DNA from: an uncultured Bacteroidales bacterium
GTDB taxonomy: Bacteria > Bacteroidota > Bacteroidia > Bacteroidales > P3
Direction of reading: 5' to 3'
Length of the DNA stretch: 51,444 bases
NCBI GenBank assembly: GCA_937915785.1
Contig: CALGGY010000036.1
Span: 1-51,444, forward strand
In this document: positions 16,361 through 25,100 of the stretch, one piece after another
Layout of the letters: every line of letters begins with the position of its first letter
Numbering within the stretch: the first letter of the stretch is position 1
Program-made: the position numbers and the translations under genes
The notes under the pieces: model-generated
Database searches by the model: none
The model's input: only the letters and a program-made list of their open reading frames with translations
What the model was told of the DNA's origin: nothing

Positions 16361-18439
16361 TTATTTTTTCAATATTGATTCTGTCAATTCCTTAGGCAAC
16401 TCGGCGTAGTGTAAGAATTCCATGGTGGAGTTGGCACGGCCTGAGGTGAGGGTGCGCAGTGTGGTTACGTAACCAAACATCTGCTGCAGGGGCACTTTGG
16501 CGTGTACTGCCTGTGCTCCGACTTTGGCCACCACGTTTTCGAGCACCCCGCGGCGGCGGTTGAGGTCGCCGGTTACGTCGCCGAGGTAGGCATCGGGGGT
16601 TATCACCTCGAGTTTCATGATGGGTTCGAGCAACACGGGAGCTGCTTTGCGGCAGGCTTCCTTGAAACCTATCTGCGCGCAGAGCTCGAAAGAGAGTGCA
16701 TCGGAGTCCACGGGGTGGAACGAGCCGTCGATTATGCGCACTTTGAGGCTTTCAATGGGGAAACCGCCCAGCACGCCGTTCTGCATGGCGGTGCGGAAGC
16801 CTTTTTCGATGGCTGGCATAAACTCCTTGGGGATGTTTCCGCCGCGCACGTCGTTGACGAACTGCAGACCTTTGACTTCGTCGTCGGCAGGCGAGATTTC
16901 GAAGATGATGTCGGCGAATTTGCCCTTGCCGCCGGTTTGTTTTTTGTACACCTCGCGGTGCTGCACCGCTTGTGTGATGGCTTCTTTGTATGCCACTTGG
17001 GGTGCGCCTTGGCTCACCTCCACGCCGAACTCGCGACGCATGCGGTCGAGGATGATGTCGAGGTGCAGCTCGCCCATGCCGCGGAGGATGGTCTGTCCGG
17101 AGGTCTCGTCGCTTTCCACCACGAGTGTGGGGTCTTCTTCGACAAGTTTCATAAGGGCGTTGTTCATCTTGTCGATGTCGGCCTGAGTCTTGGGTTCGAT
17201 GGCTATTCCGATGACGGGTTCGGGGAATTTCATCGATTCGAGGATGATGGGGTGTTTCTCGTCGCAGAGGGTGTTGCCGGTTTTTATTTCTTTGAATCCC
17301 ACGGCCGCCCCTATGTCGCCGGCCTCGATACGGTCGAGGGGGTTCTGTTTGTTGGCGTGCATCTGCATTATACGCGAGATGCGTTCCTTTTTGCCGGTGG
17401 AGGCATTATAAACGTAAGAACCCGACTCGAGGGAACCGGAATATACGCGGAAGAAGCATATACGTCCCACAAACGGGTCGGTGGCTATTTTGAAGGCGAG
17501 TGCCGAGAAAGGTGCGTTGGCGTCGATTTTGCGAGACTCTTCCTGTTCGGTTTTCGGGTTGATGCCTTTTATCTCGTCCACGTCGAGTGGGCTTGGCAGG
17601 TAGGCGGCCACTGCGTCGAGCAGCGACTGTATGCCTTTGTTTTTGAACGAAGCGCCACACAGCACGGGTGTTATCTTGCGTGCCAGTGTGGCTTTGCGTA
17701 TCTCGGCACGAATTTCGTCCTCGGTGATGGAGTCGGGGTCGTCGAAGAATTTGGCCATGAGGTCTTCGTTTTCTTCGGCCACGCCTTCGATAAGGCGCTG
17801 GCGGTATTCGGCCACGGTGTCCTTGAGGTCTTCGGGCATTTCCACTTCGAAGAACTTGGAGCCGTTGGAGGCTTCGTCCCAGATGAGTGCTTTGTTGGAA
17901 ATGAGGTCCACCACACCTTTGAAAAGGTCTTCCTGTCCGATGGGTATTTCCAGCGGTATGGGGTTGGTACCGAGTTTCTCCTTTATCTGGTTGACCACGG
18001 AGAAGAAGTCGGCGCCGGCGCGGTCCATCTTGTTGATAAAAGCTATGCGCGGCACGTTGTATTTGTCGGCTTGGCGCCATACGGTTTCGGACTGCGGTTC
18101 CACTCCGCCCACAGCGCAGAAAATGGCTATGGCTCCGTCGAGCACTCGCAGCGAGCGTTCCACCTCGACAGTGAAATCCACGTGACCCGGGGTGTCGATA
18201 ATGTTGAACTTGTATTCGTCGCCTTTGTAGTGCCAGAACACAGTGGTGGCCGCCGAGGTGATGGTTATGCCTCGCTCCTGCTCCTGTGCCATCCAGTCCA
18301 TGGTGGCAGAGCCGTCGTGGGTTTCGCCAATTTTGTAGTTTTTGCCAGTATAATACAAGATGCGCTCGGTAGTGGTAGTTTTACCGGCGTCGATATGAGC
18401 CATGATGCCAATGTTTCTTGTATATTTAAGGTCGGCCAT
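16361..18439 (-). CDS. fusA: Elongation factor G
   Basis: The GTPase that drives translocation, 692 residues. G1 is AHIDAGKTTTTERIL (residues 14-28), G2 has ERGITITSAA, G3 is DTPGHVDFT and G4 is NKMDRAG. Domains II-V follow, with GMGELHLDII in domain III. Length and end (FLHYAELPKEL) are normal. It lies 42 bases after rpsG. Confidence 0.99.
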   Translation of the reverse strand: MADLKYTRNIGIMAHIDAGKTTTTERILYYTGKNYKIGETHDGSATMDWMAQEQERGITITSAATTVFWHYKGDEYKFNIIDTPGHVDFTVEVERSLRVLDGAIAIFCAVGGVEPQSETVWRQADKYNVPRIAFINKMDRAGADFFSVVNQIKEKLGTNPIPLEIPIGQEDLFKGVVDLISNKALIWDEASNGSKFFEVEMPEDLKDTVAEYRQRLIEGVAEENEDLMAKFFDDPDSITEDEIRAEIRKATLARKITPVLCGASFKNKGIQSLLDAVAAYLPSPLDVDEIKGINPKTEQEESRKIDANAPFSALAFKIATDPFVGRICFFRVYSGSLESGSYVYNASTGKKERISRIMQMHANKQNPLDRIEAGDIGAAVGFKEIKTGNTLCDEKHPIILESMKFPEPVIGIAIEPKTQADIDKMNNALMKLVEEDPTLVVESDETSGQTILRGMGELHLDIILDRMRREFGVEVSQGAPQVAYKEAITQAVQHREVYKKQTGGKGKFADIIFEISPADDEVKGLQFVNDVRGGNIPKEFMPAIEKGFRTAMQNGVLGGFPIESLKVRIIDGSFHPVDSDALSFELCAQIGFKEACRKAAPVLLEPIMKLEVITPDAYLGDVTGDLNRRRGVLENVVAKVGAQAVHAKVPLQQMFGYVTTLRTLTSGRANSTMEFLHYAELPKELTESILKK

Positions 18440-18481
18440 TGCTGTGTTCTGTTTCTACTTATTAAATATAATGTATGCGGT

Positions 18482-18949
18482 TTAGAATCTGAAGTGTGAG
18501 AATGCCTTGTTGGCGTCGGCCATACGGTGGATTTCCTCTTTGCGTTTGAAAGCGGAGCCTTCTTCTTTGTAGGCGGCTTGTATCTCGCCTGCGAGTTTGA
18601 GGGCCATGGTTTTTTCGCTGCGTTTGCGTGCGAATCCTATGAGGTTTTTCATGCCGATGGACTGTTTGCGTTCGGGGCGGATTTCCGAAGGTATCTGGAA
18701 GGTGGCGCCACCGATACGGCGGCTGCGCACCTCAACCGAAGGGGTTACGTTGGTGAGGGCTTTTTTCCACACTTCGAGGCCGTCTTCCTGTGTGCGGTCG
18801 GATACTACGTCGATAGCTTCGTAGAATATCTTGTAGGCTGTGGTTTTTTTGCCGCCCATCATCAGGTTGTTCACGAATTTGGTAACGAGTATGTCGTTAT
18901 ATTTGGGGTCTGGGAGAATTATTCTCTTTTTTGGTCTTGCTTTTCTCAT
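18482..18949 (-). CDS. rpsG: 30S ribosomal protein S7
   Basis: S7 nucleates 30S head assembly; 155 residues. It starts MRKARPKKR with PDPKYNDILVTKFVNNLM and has VEVRSRRIGGATFQIPSEI and the C-terminal HRMADANKAFSHFRF. It lies between rpsL and fusA. Confidence 0.99.
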   Translation of the reverse strand: MRKARPKKRIILPDPKYNDILVTKFVNNLMMGGKKTTAYKIFYEAIDVVSDRTQEDGLEVWKKALTNVTPSVEVRSRRIGGATFQIPSEIRPERKQSIGMKNLIGFARKRSEKTMALKLAGEIQAAYKEEGSAFKRKEEIHRMADANKAFSHFRF

Positions 18950-18982
18950 CTCTTTTTATAAAAGCTAATTGTTAGTACTTAT

Positions 18983-19366
18983 TTATTTGGCTGCTTGTTT
19001 GGGACGTTTGGCGCCGTATTTGGAGCGGCGTTGTCTGCGGCCGTCCACTCCGGAGGTGTCCAGTGCTCCACGAATGATATGGTATCTTACGCCGGGGAGG
19101 TCTTTCACACGACCGCCGCGTATCATCACTATGGAGTGTTCCTGCAGGTTGTGGCCTTCGCCTGGTATGTAGGCGTTCACTTCTTTCTGGTTGGTGAGAC
19201 GTACCCTTGCTACCTTGCGCATTGCCGAGTTGGGTTTTTTAGGGGTTGTGGTGTACACACGGGTGCACACGCCTCTGCGTTGTGGACACGAATCCAGTGC
19301 GGGAGATTTGCTCTTGTATTCCATCTCCTGACGTCCTTTGCGAACTAATTGTTGAATTGTTGGCAT
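18983..19366 (-). CDS. rpsL: 30S ribosomal protein S12
   Basis: S12 of the decoding centre, 127 residues. The loop TTTPKKPNSAMRKVARVRL has the wild-type lysine at the streptomycin position, and GGRVKDLPGVRYH has the second conserved site. It is the first gene of the str operon, just downstream of a good promoter. Confidence 0.99.
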   Translation of the reverse strand: MPTIQQLVRKGRQEMEYKSKSPALDSCPQRRGVCTRVYTTTPKKPNSAMRKVARVRLTNQKEVNAYIPGEGHNLQEHSIVMIRGGRVKDLPGVRYHIIRGALDTSGVDGRRQRRSKYGAKRPKQAAK

Positions 19367-19426
19367 TTTTTACTTTGTTATGTTTTATATCGTTTTTAAA
19401 TTTATTTTCGCCCATTTTTGGGACTG

Positions 19427-19457
19427 CAAAGATACGACTTTTTTCCGAACCGACCAA
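19427..19457 (-). promoter_or_regulatory. Promoter of the str operon (rpsL)
   Basis: On the minus strand TTG (19455-19457), a 20-base spacer and TATCTTTG (19427-19434) match the Bacteroidota primary promoter. The predicted start near 19420 leaves a leader of about 55 bases before rpsL. Confidence 0.75.
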
Positions 19458-19726
19458 GCTTTCCCCACTTAAAACCCTTAAAAAAACTTAAAATCTTTTG
19501 AGCGTATTGATATACAGCGTGTTGCAAAATTCATTTTTTTGTAACGCATTGATAATGGTATTAGTTTGGGGATTGATTTTTGGTGCTTTGCGAGCCGTTA
19601 TTTTTCAATTTATGAACATTTTGGTGTTTATTTTGAACGGTTTTTCGGCTATTTTTGCCAATTTTGGACACAACAAAATGATATACAATTGGTTAAGGGT
19701 TGGCATCGGGCCGCAGTTATGGAGCA

Positions 19727-19767
19727 TAAAAATCCCCCGCTCGTGGGAGGGGGGGGATATTTTTTTG
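19727..19767 (-). terminator. Terminator downstream of the ASCH gene
   Basis: ATCCCCC and GGGGGGAT arms are flanked by A and T runs, about 25 bases beyond the ASCH gene stop. The rest of 19458-19726 is AT-rich and shows no gene or other feature I can support. Confidence 0.7.
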
Positions 19768-19789
19768 AGAGAGTACCGTTCTGAAACGC

Positions 19790-20275
19790 CTATCGTTTTG
19801 ACACGATGTTTTTTTCCACCACTTTGCCAAGGTGGAACACTGCCTGCCACATGCAGAACCGGCCTTGTGGGTTGGGTTGCAGTCCGCCCTTCTCGTCGAT
19901 GTCGAAACGCAGTTCGGCGCCTTTGGGGTTTTTGGCTATCAAGGGTGTGATGTCCGTTACCTCGACGGTGGCTGTGTCGCGTACTTTGTTGTATCCCACG
20001 GCGAGGTTGAGGTACTGGATGTCGGTGCGGAAAAAGAAGGGGAATTTGCCGTCCTTGCAGGCCATGATCCAGTCAGGGCCGTAGAAATCCCGATCGTCGT
20101 CGGTGATGAAATCGGCTATCAGAGGGTAGCCGTCGCTGTCGCATTGGAGATACTTTTTGTAGGTGTTGGGCGATATTTCGCGGTACTCCTCGGTTTTGGT
20201 GCCGGCCACAATCTGGTCGAAATAAACCTGCTTGATGGTCAGGTAAAGGCTGTTCTGTTTGGTTGGTTTTTGCAT
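19790..20275 (-). CDS. ASCH-domain protein
   Basis: 161 residues. The N-terminal half has the ASCH signature: LTIKQVYFDQIVAGTKTEEYRE with the Lys-x-x-Glu-Tyr-Arg pattern that lines the nucleic-acid cleft. ASCH domains are beta-barrel RNA-binding modules related to the PUA fold. The rest is acidic, with AVGYNKVRDTATVEV fitting the barrel's later strands. It follows rmuC by 47 bases, so both may share a transcript. The specific target is unknown. Confidence 0.75.
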   Translation of the reverse strand: MQKPTKQNSLYLTIKQVYFDQIVAGTKTEEYREISPNTYKKYLQCDSDGYPLIADFITDDDRDFYGPDWIMACKDGKFPFFFRTDIQYLNLAVGYNKVRDTATVEVTDITPLIAKNPKGAELRFDIDEKGGLQPNPQGRFCMWQAVFHLGKVVEKNIVSKR

Positions 20276-20322
20276 AGGTTATAGGGTTTAAATTATTGGG
20301 TTGCGTTTGTGTGCATCAATTA

Positions 20323-22044
20323 TTATTCATCGTCAGAGAAATCGTCGTCGTCGGTGTTTGGCAGCAGTGCGGCGGCCTGCTCGGCGGGCAGTGCCTCCAC
20401 ATCTTTGAGCTTGCGGTTGATGGCCTTGGTGCGTGTGCCTTGCAGCTTTTCGATGGTTTCCGAAGCGGTGTCGATGTTTTTCTTGGCCTTATCAAGGAGT
20501 CCTCCGAATTTGGCGAACTCAGTTTTTACGGCTCCCAAGGTTGCCCACACGTCGTTGCTGCGTTTTTCGATGGCCAGGGTGCGGAAGCCCATTTGCAGGC
20601 TGCTGAGCAGGGCTCCCAGCGTGGTGGGTCCGGTAACAAGCACACTCCATTTGTCGCGGAGTTCCTGCGTAAGGCCCGAACGGCGGATGACCTCGGCGTA
20701 GATATTTTCCACCGGAACAAACATGATGGCGAAATTGGTGGTGTCGGGAACGGATATGTACTTGGTGCTGATATCCTTGGCCATGGCCAAAATGGTGTTT
20801 TCGAACTGGGTGGATTTGGCTTTTATGGTTGCGGCGTCACCGGAATCGATGGCGTCGACGTACTGGTCGTACACATCTTTTGGAAATTTGGAGTCGACGG
20901 GCAGGTACACGGCGCGTTGCGTCTGGTCCTTGCCGGGCAGCTTGATGGCGAACTCCACGCGTTCCGAGCTGCCGCTTACGGTGGCCACATTCTCTTCGTA
21001 CTGTTCGGGCGAAAGCATCTGTTCCAACAAAGCTTTGAGCTGCAGCTCGCCGAAATTGCCGCGCACTTTCACATTGGTGAGGGCGTTTTTCAGACCTCCC
21101 ACATCGGAGGCGAGGTTTTTCATCTCGCCCAATCCCTTTTGAACGCTTTCGAGCTGCTCGCTGACCATTTTGAAAGACTGACCAAGGCGGTCGTTGAGGG
21201 TTTTCTGCAGTTTTTCGTCCACAGTGGCGCGCATTTCGTCCAGCTTTTTCTCTGTGGTCTGGATAAGCGATTCCTGACGTTTGTCCATTTCGGCGAAACG
21301 CTCTTTCTGGGCTTCGACCATTTTTTGGGTGTTTTTTTCGAAACCCTCGGTGAACTTTTCGGACATCGCCGCCAGTTTTTCCTCCACCGACGAACGCATA
21401 ATGTCGAGTTTGGTGGCCGTTGCCTCCATCAGGTCCGACTGCCGTTTTTCCATTTTTTCGAACCCTTCTTTCTGCGTTTCTACAGATTTGGTGGTGTTGG
21501 TGTCGAATTTGCCGAAAAACTGTTCGAAAGATTCGGTGAGCGTTTTGTTGGTTGTCTCTTTCAGGCTGTCGAGCTTGGATTCGGTGTTTTTTGCGAACTC
21601 CTTGCTGCTGTTGTCCATGTTCTGGAACCCGTCTTTCTGGAACGAGTTCAGTTTGGCCACATTGTCGTTGAAAGCGGTTTGGAAATCGGCAAACACTTTT
21701 TTGGTCTCCTCGCGCTGGCTTTTGGCCGTTTCGGTGGTTTCTTTCCTGAGCTGGCTCACATTTTCGGTAAACTCGGAGCGCAGTTTGTCCACGGTGCCCG
21801 ATATTTCCTCGCGCATTTTGGACACATTGTCCGACAGCTGGTTGCGGATTTTGTCGATGTTGTCCGACAGCTCCATACGGGCTTGGCGGTTTTCTTCGGA
21901 GATTTTGCCCTCCAAGCGGTCGAAGTCTTTAGTGGAGACATCGGACGCGGTTCCTTGCCGAGAAAAAACCTTGACCATGACGATTACGGTACAGACGGTA
22001 CAAACTGCCGTCAATGCCAAAACAATGTAAATCAGTGTGTTCAT
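20323..22044 (-). CDS. rmuC: DNA recombination protein RmuC
   Basis: 573 residues: an N-terminal membrane span (residues about 4-26), a coiled coil of about 260 residues, then the RmuC domain (about residues 320-520). Domain landmarks are KVRGNFGELQLKALLEQML, YLPVDSKFPKDVYDQYVDA and TGPTTLGALLSSLQMGFR. RmuC limits DNA inversions at repeats; its predicted nuclease fold is known from the family. The C-terminus is acidic (DDDDFSDDE). Confidence 0.93.
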   Translation of the reverse strand: MNTLIYIVLALTAVCTVCTVIVMVKVFSRQGTASDVSTKDFDRLEGKISEENRQARMELSDNIDKIRNQLSDNVSKMREEISGTVDKLRSEFTENVSQLRKETTETAKSQREETKKVFADFQTAFNDNVAKLNSFQKDGFQNMDNSSKEFAKNTESKLDSLKETTNKTLTESFEQFFGKFDTNTTKSVETQKEGFEKMEKRQSDLMEATATKLDIMRSSVEEKLAAMSEKFTEGFEKNTQKMVEAQKERFAEMDKRQESLIQTTEKKLDEMRATVDEKLQKTLNDRLGQSFKMVSEQLESVQKGLGEMKNLASDVGGLKNALTNVKVRGNFGELQLKALLEQMLSPEQYEENVATVSGSSERVEFAIKLPGKDQTQRAVYLPVDSKFPKDVYDQYVDAIDSGDAATIKAKSTQFENTILAMAKDISTKYISVPDTTNFAIMFVPVENIYAEVIRRSGLTQELRDKWSVLVTGPTTLGALLSSLQMGFRTLAIEKRSNDVWATLGAVKTEFAKFGGLLDKAKKNIDTASETIEKLQGTRTKAINRKLKDVEALPAEQAAALLPNTDDDDFSDDE

Positions 22045-22084
22045 AGTAAAAAATTTAATTGTTAGTAACTAAGATTCAACGCTG

Positions 22085-22092
22085 CAAAATTA
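22085..22092 (-). promoter_or_regulatory. Probable -7 element of rmuC
   Basis: TAATTTTG on the minus strand, about 40 bases before the rmuC start. No convincing -33 box at the right distance. Confidence 0.4.
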
Positions 22093-22145
22093 CGGTGGTG
22101 GTGCGAAATGTATTTTCGCGCAATGAAAAAACATTCTTTAAACCT

Positions 22146-25100
22146 TTATTTTTTCGGCCTGTTCTCTGTCAAAATTTGCAAAAACACTTTGGCGCAATGC
22201 CTGATGTCGTTGTATTCATCAAGACTCTTTCCTGCCAACCCGTTTGCACTCCAATCCACGAACGATGTACTATAAACACCTTTTATGCCGCGTTCAAGAG
22301 CTTCTATGTTTAAAGGCAGCGGGCAATTGGTGAGGTTCATCCCATCTATCATCTGTTTGAAATATCCGAAGTCGCCATCAATAGCAAAGCCCTCGTCAGT
22401 TGCAATACGGTAAACAGCAATCCAATGACGTTGTTTGCAGAAGGTCCTATCCGAATGACGGAAGCCACCATGGTTCATCATCTTTTTGAGACTCTTTCGG
22501 AGCACTTCCATTCTTTGTTCCTCTGCCAACTCGTTTGCTGGGACAAAACCCGAATCTGCGGCAATGGCAAAGCGCTGCTCGTGGTCGCCAAAACATCTTT
22601 TAGACATTGCAACTTCATTGGGTTCGCTTTCTTCTATCTCATGCCCGTTGCACTCCAATTCCGTAATGCAAGAGCCTGTCGCATAGCAATACATGGTTAG
22701 GATGACGCTTATTGCGCCGTTGATTTCCGTCTCCGACGCCGTAGGCGAAATGTGCGACTCGCTATTTCGCCATTCCTTCACTATCAGCAGCCACTGGTGT
22801 AGCTGCTGTTTGCCCTCGTCCGCGCTGTATTTCAACTGCCACAGCGGTTCAATACCGTGAATCACATTCGACCATGTGACCTCTTGTCCCGGCTCTCTGG
22901 GCGGCACCTCTTCGCCGTTCATCAGGTAGTAGAGTTTCTTCAGATAAGCCTCAAACTTGGTGCAGAGCAGGTTGAAGGCCACAAACTTTTCCACTATCGT
23001 CGCGCCCTCCTTATATAGGTTGTCAAATGCGCTGTGCAGGAACAATCCCACGCCATCCAGCGAAGGAATGGACTTGGCATCAATGACGTAAAACAATGCG
23101 TTCACGATCTCATTCAATGGCCGCATCCCATTCCTCGTCTCTGCCAAGGTCGACGCTATCACTTTCTCTATCTCCGTCTTGATCTTGTCTATCGCCGCCT
23201 CCCCCGTTTGTGTCTGCCCCGCTTTCTCCAGCTCGTCAAAGCCCTCCTCCACAGTCTTGTGGTTCACCACAACCGTTTCAAGCGTCATGTTGTCATTCAA
23301 GTAGGCCTCCAGTATCTTCTCACGCATTTCGGCATCCAGCACAAACGCCTTCAGGTGTTTCGCTCCTTTGGAGATAACCATCCTCGGTTTCGGCTCTTCG
23401 CCCTCCACCTTGGTGATGAAGGCTTTCGTTTTAATGTTGTCGAGTGTGTTGCGCAATTCCGAGAACCGGCTGAAATCGTCCAAGTTCTCTTCCGTGGGAT
23501 TGTCAAGGATCAAGGCTTTCAACATGCTGATGTTCACCCCGGTTGCCTCCGCGAATAGGATGGCTTGTTTGTGCAGTTCCTTCTGTTGGTACTCGTTGAT
23601 ATAGTCCTGTATGGTCTTTCCCGCTTCAGGCCTCAGGTCGCCGCACTGAATGTCGTGCAGCATCAGGATGGCCGTCCGCTGGTCTATCTGGGGGAGCGAA
23701 GCGAAAGTCTTGTGCAGCTCTCTCAGAGCCTCCTTCGTCGGCTCGCTTCCCGGTCCGTCCGTATAGAGTTTCTTGATGAACCTCACAAACTTGCTGTTGA
23801 TATACTCCGCATCGATGGCGCCCGTCCCCGTCTCGGTGATGTAGGTGTCCACAGGATAGTCGAAGTCGTCTTCGCCTCCTTCGCTTCCTGAATCCTTCTC
23901 AAACAGTTCTCGGTAACGCTGCAGCAAGACGAGGTAGGTGTTCTCATCCAGCTCCATCTTAACACGGGTATAGGTGTCGTCGTGCCGGAACTCATATTCC
24001 AGCTGCTCCCACACAAACCCCTGTAGCTTGGCCGCTTCTATCAGGCGCGTCATGCTGCTGAAGTCCTTGGCGAACATGTTTCTGTCTTCCCTTGTATCCG
24101 GCAGCCGCTCAAAGTTGAACAGCTCATGCGAGAAGAAGATGTCCCTGATATGCAAAAACTTGCGGTTGATGTTCATCAGGTTGTCTTCCAGCTTGTCGAC
24201 AAACACGCCCAACGGCCTGTCGACGTACACTTCCAAAGCGTCATTGATATTTTGCTCCATCGTGTAGGGGAATGTGTAATAGTAGATGGTGCCAAACGGT
24301 TTGTCCGGCCCAAACAGTCGGTTGGTGCGCGAGAACGATTGTATCACGTCCACATACTTCATCACCTTGTCCACATAGAGAGTGTTCACCCATTTCGAAT
24401 CGTAGCCCGTCAGCATCTGCGTCACCACGATGAGCAAGTCTATCTGTTTCGTGTGGTCGTGCTCTATGTCCTTATACGGTTTCTTATGCGCCAGCCGCTT
24501 CGCCACATCTTTCTTATACTGCGCATAGTTGGGCAGGCCAAACGAGGTTTGGTATCTGGCGTTGTAGTCTTCCAGCATCCCCAATATGGCATCCTCCCGA
24601 GCTATGCCCTCGTCGCTGTTGTCGATGTTGTTGTCGAACACCGCCACGACATTCATCGACGAGTATTGCGATTTGAACAGCTCATAGTAAGCGATGGCCT
24701 CGGGGATGTTCTTTGTGGCAAGTATGGCGTGGAACTTCCTGTTTTTGCTCAGCCTGTCAAACTTGCTCATGATGTCGGCGGCCACCGCTTGGTGGTGGAT
24801 GTCCTGCTGATAGAGCCGCTTGGGCAGATAGTGCTCCACACCGTGTTTCGTCTCGCCATTCTCCGTGTAGGTGTCGACCATCGGCATTTCGCGCATGAAT
24901 TGATCATACACCTTCATGGCCTCTTCGTTGTCCTCTATCTCTTCGACGCTATGCACCTTCAGCCGTGCAAAAGCGGCCTTCTCCCTCAGCTCGTCGTCAT
25001 CGTAGGTGTTCACCCTGTAGGGGTCAAAGCCCAGCACGTTGCCGTCGGGAATGCCGTTGGCAATGGTGTATTTGTGCAGCATGTCGCCAAAGATGGTGCC

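Noticed and set aside
16502..18499. A 665-codon plus-strand open frame opposite fusA
   Set aside because: It mirrors the codon pattern of fusA and its product is full of Val, Phe, Gly and His with no domain; a shadow of a strongly biased gene.
18983..19366. Possible streptomycin-resistance change in rpsL
   Set aside because: The lysine in PKKPNSA and the KDLPG site are wild type.
20296..22065. A 589-codon plus-strand open frame opposite rmuC
   Set aside because: Its composition (Phe, Gly, Leu, His repeats) is that of an antisense shadow of the coiled-coil coding sequence.
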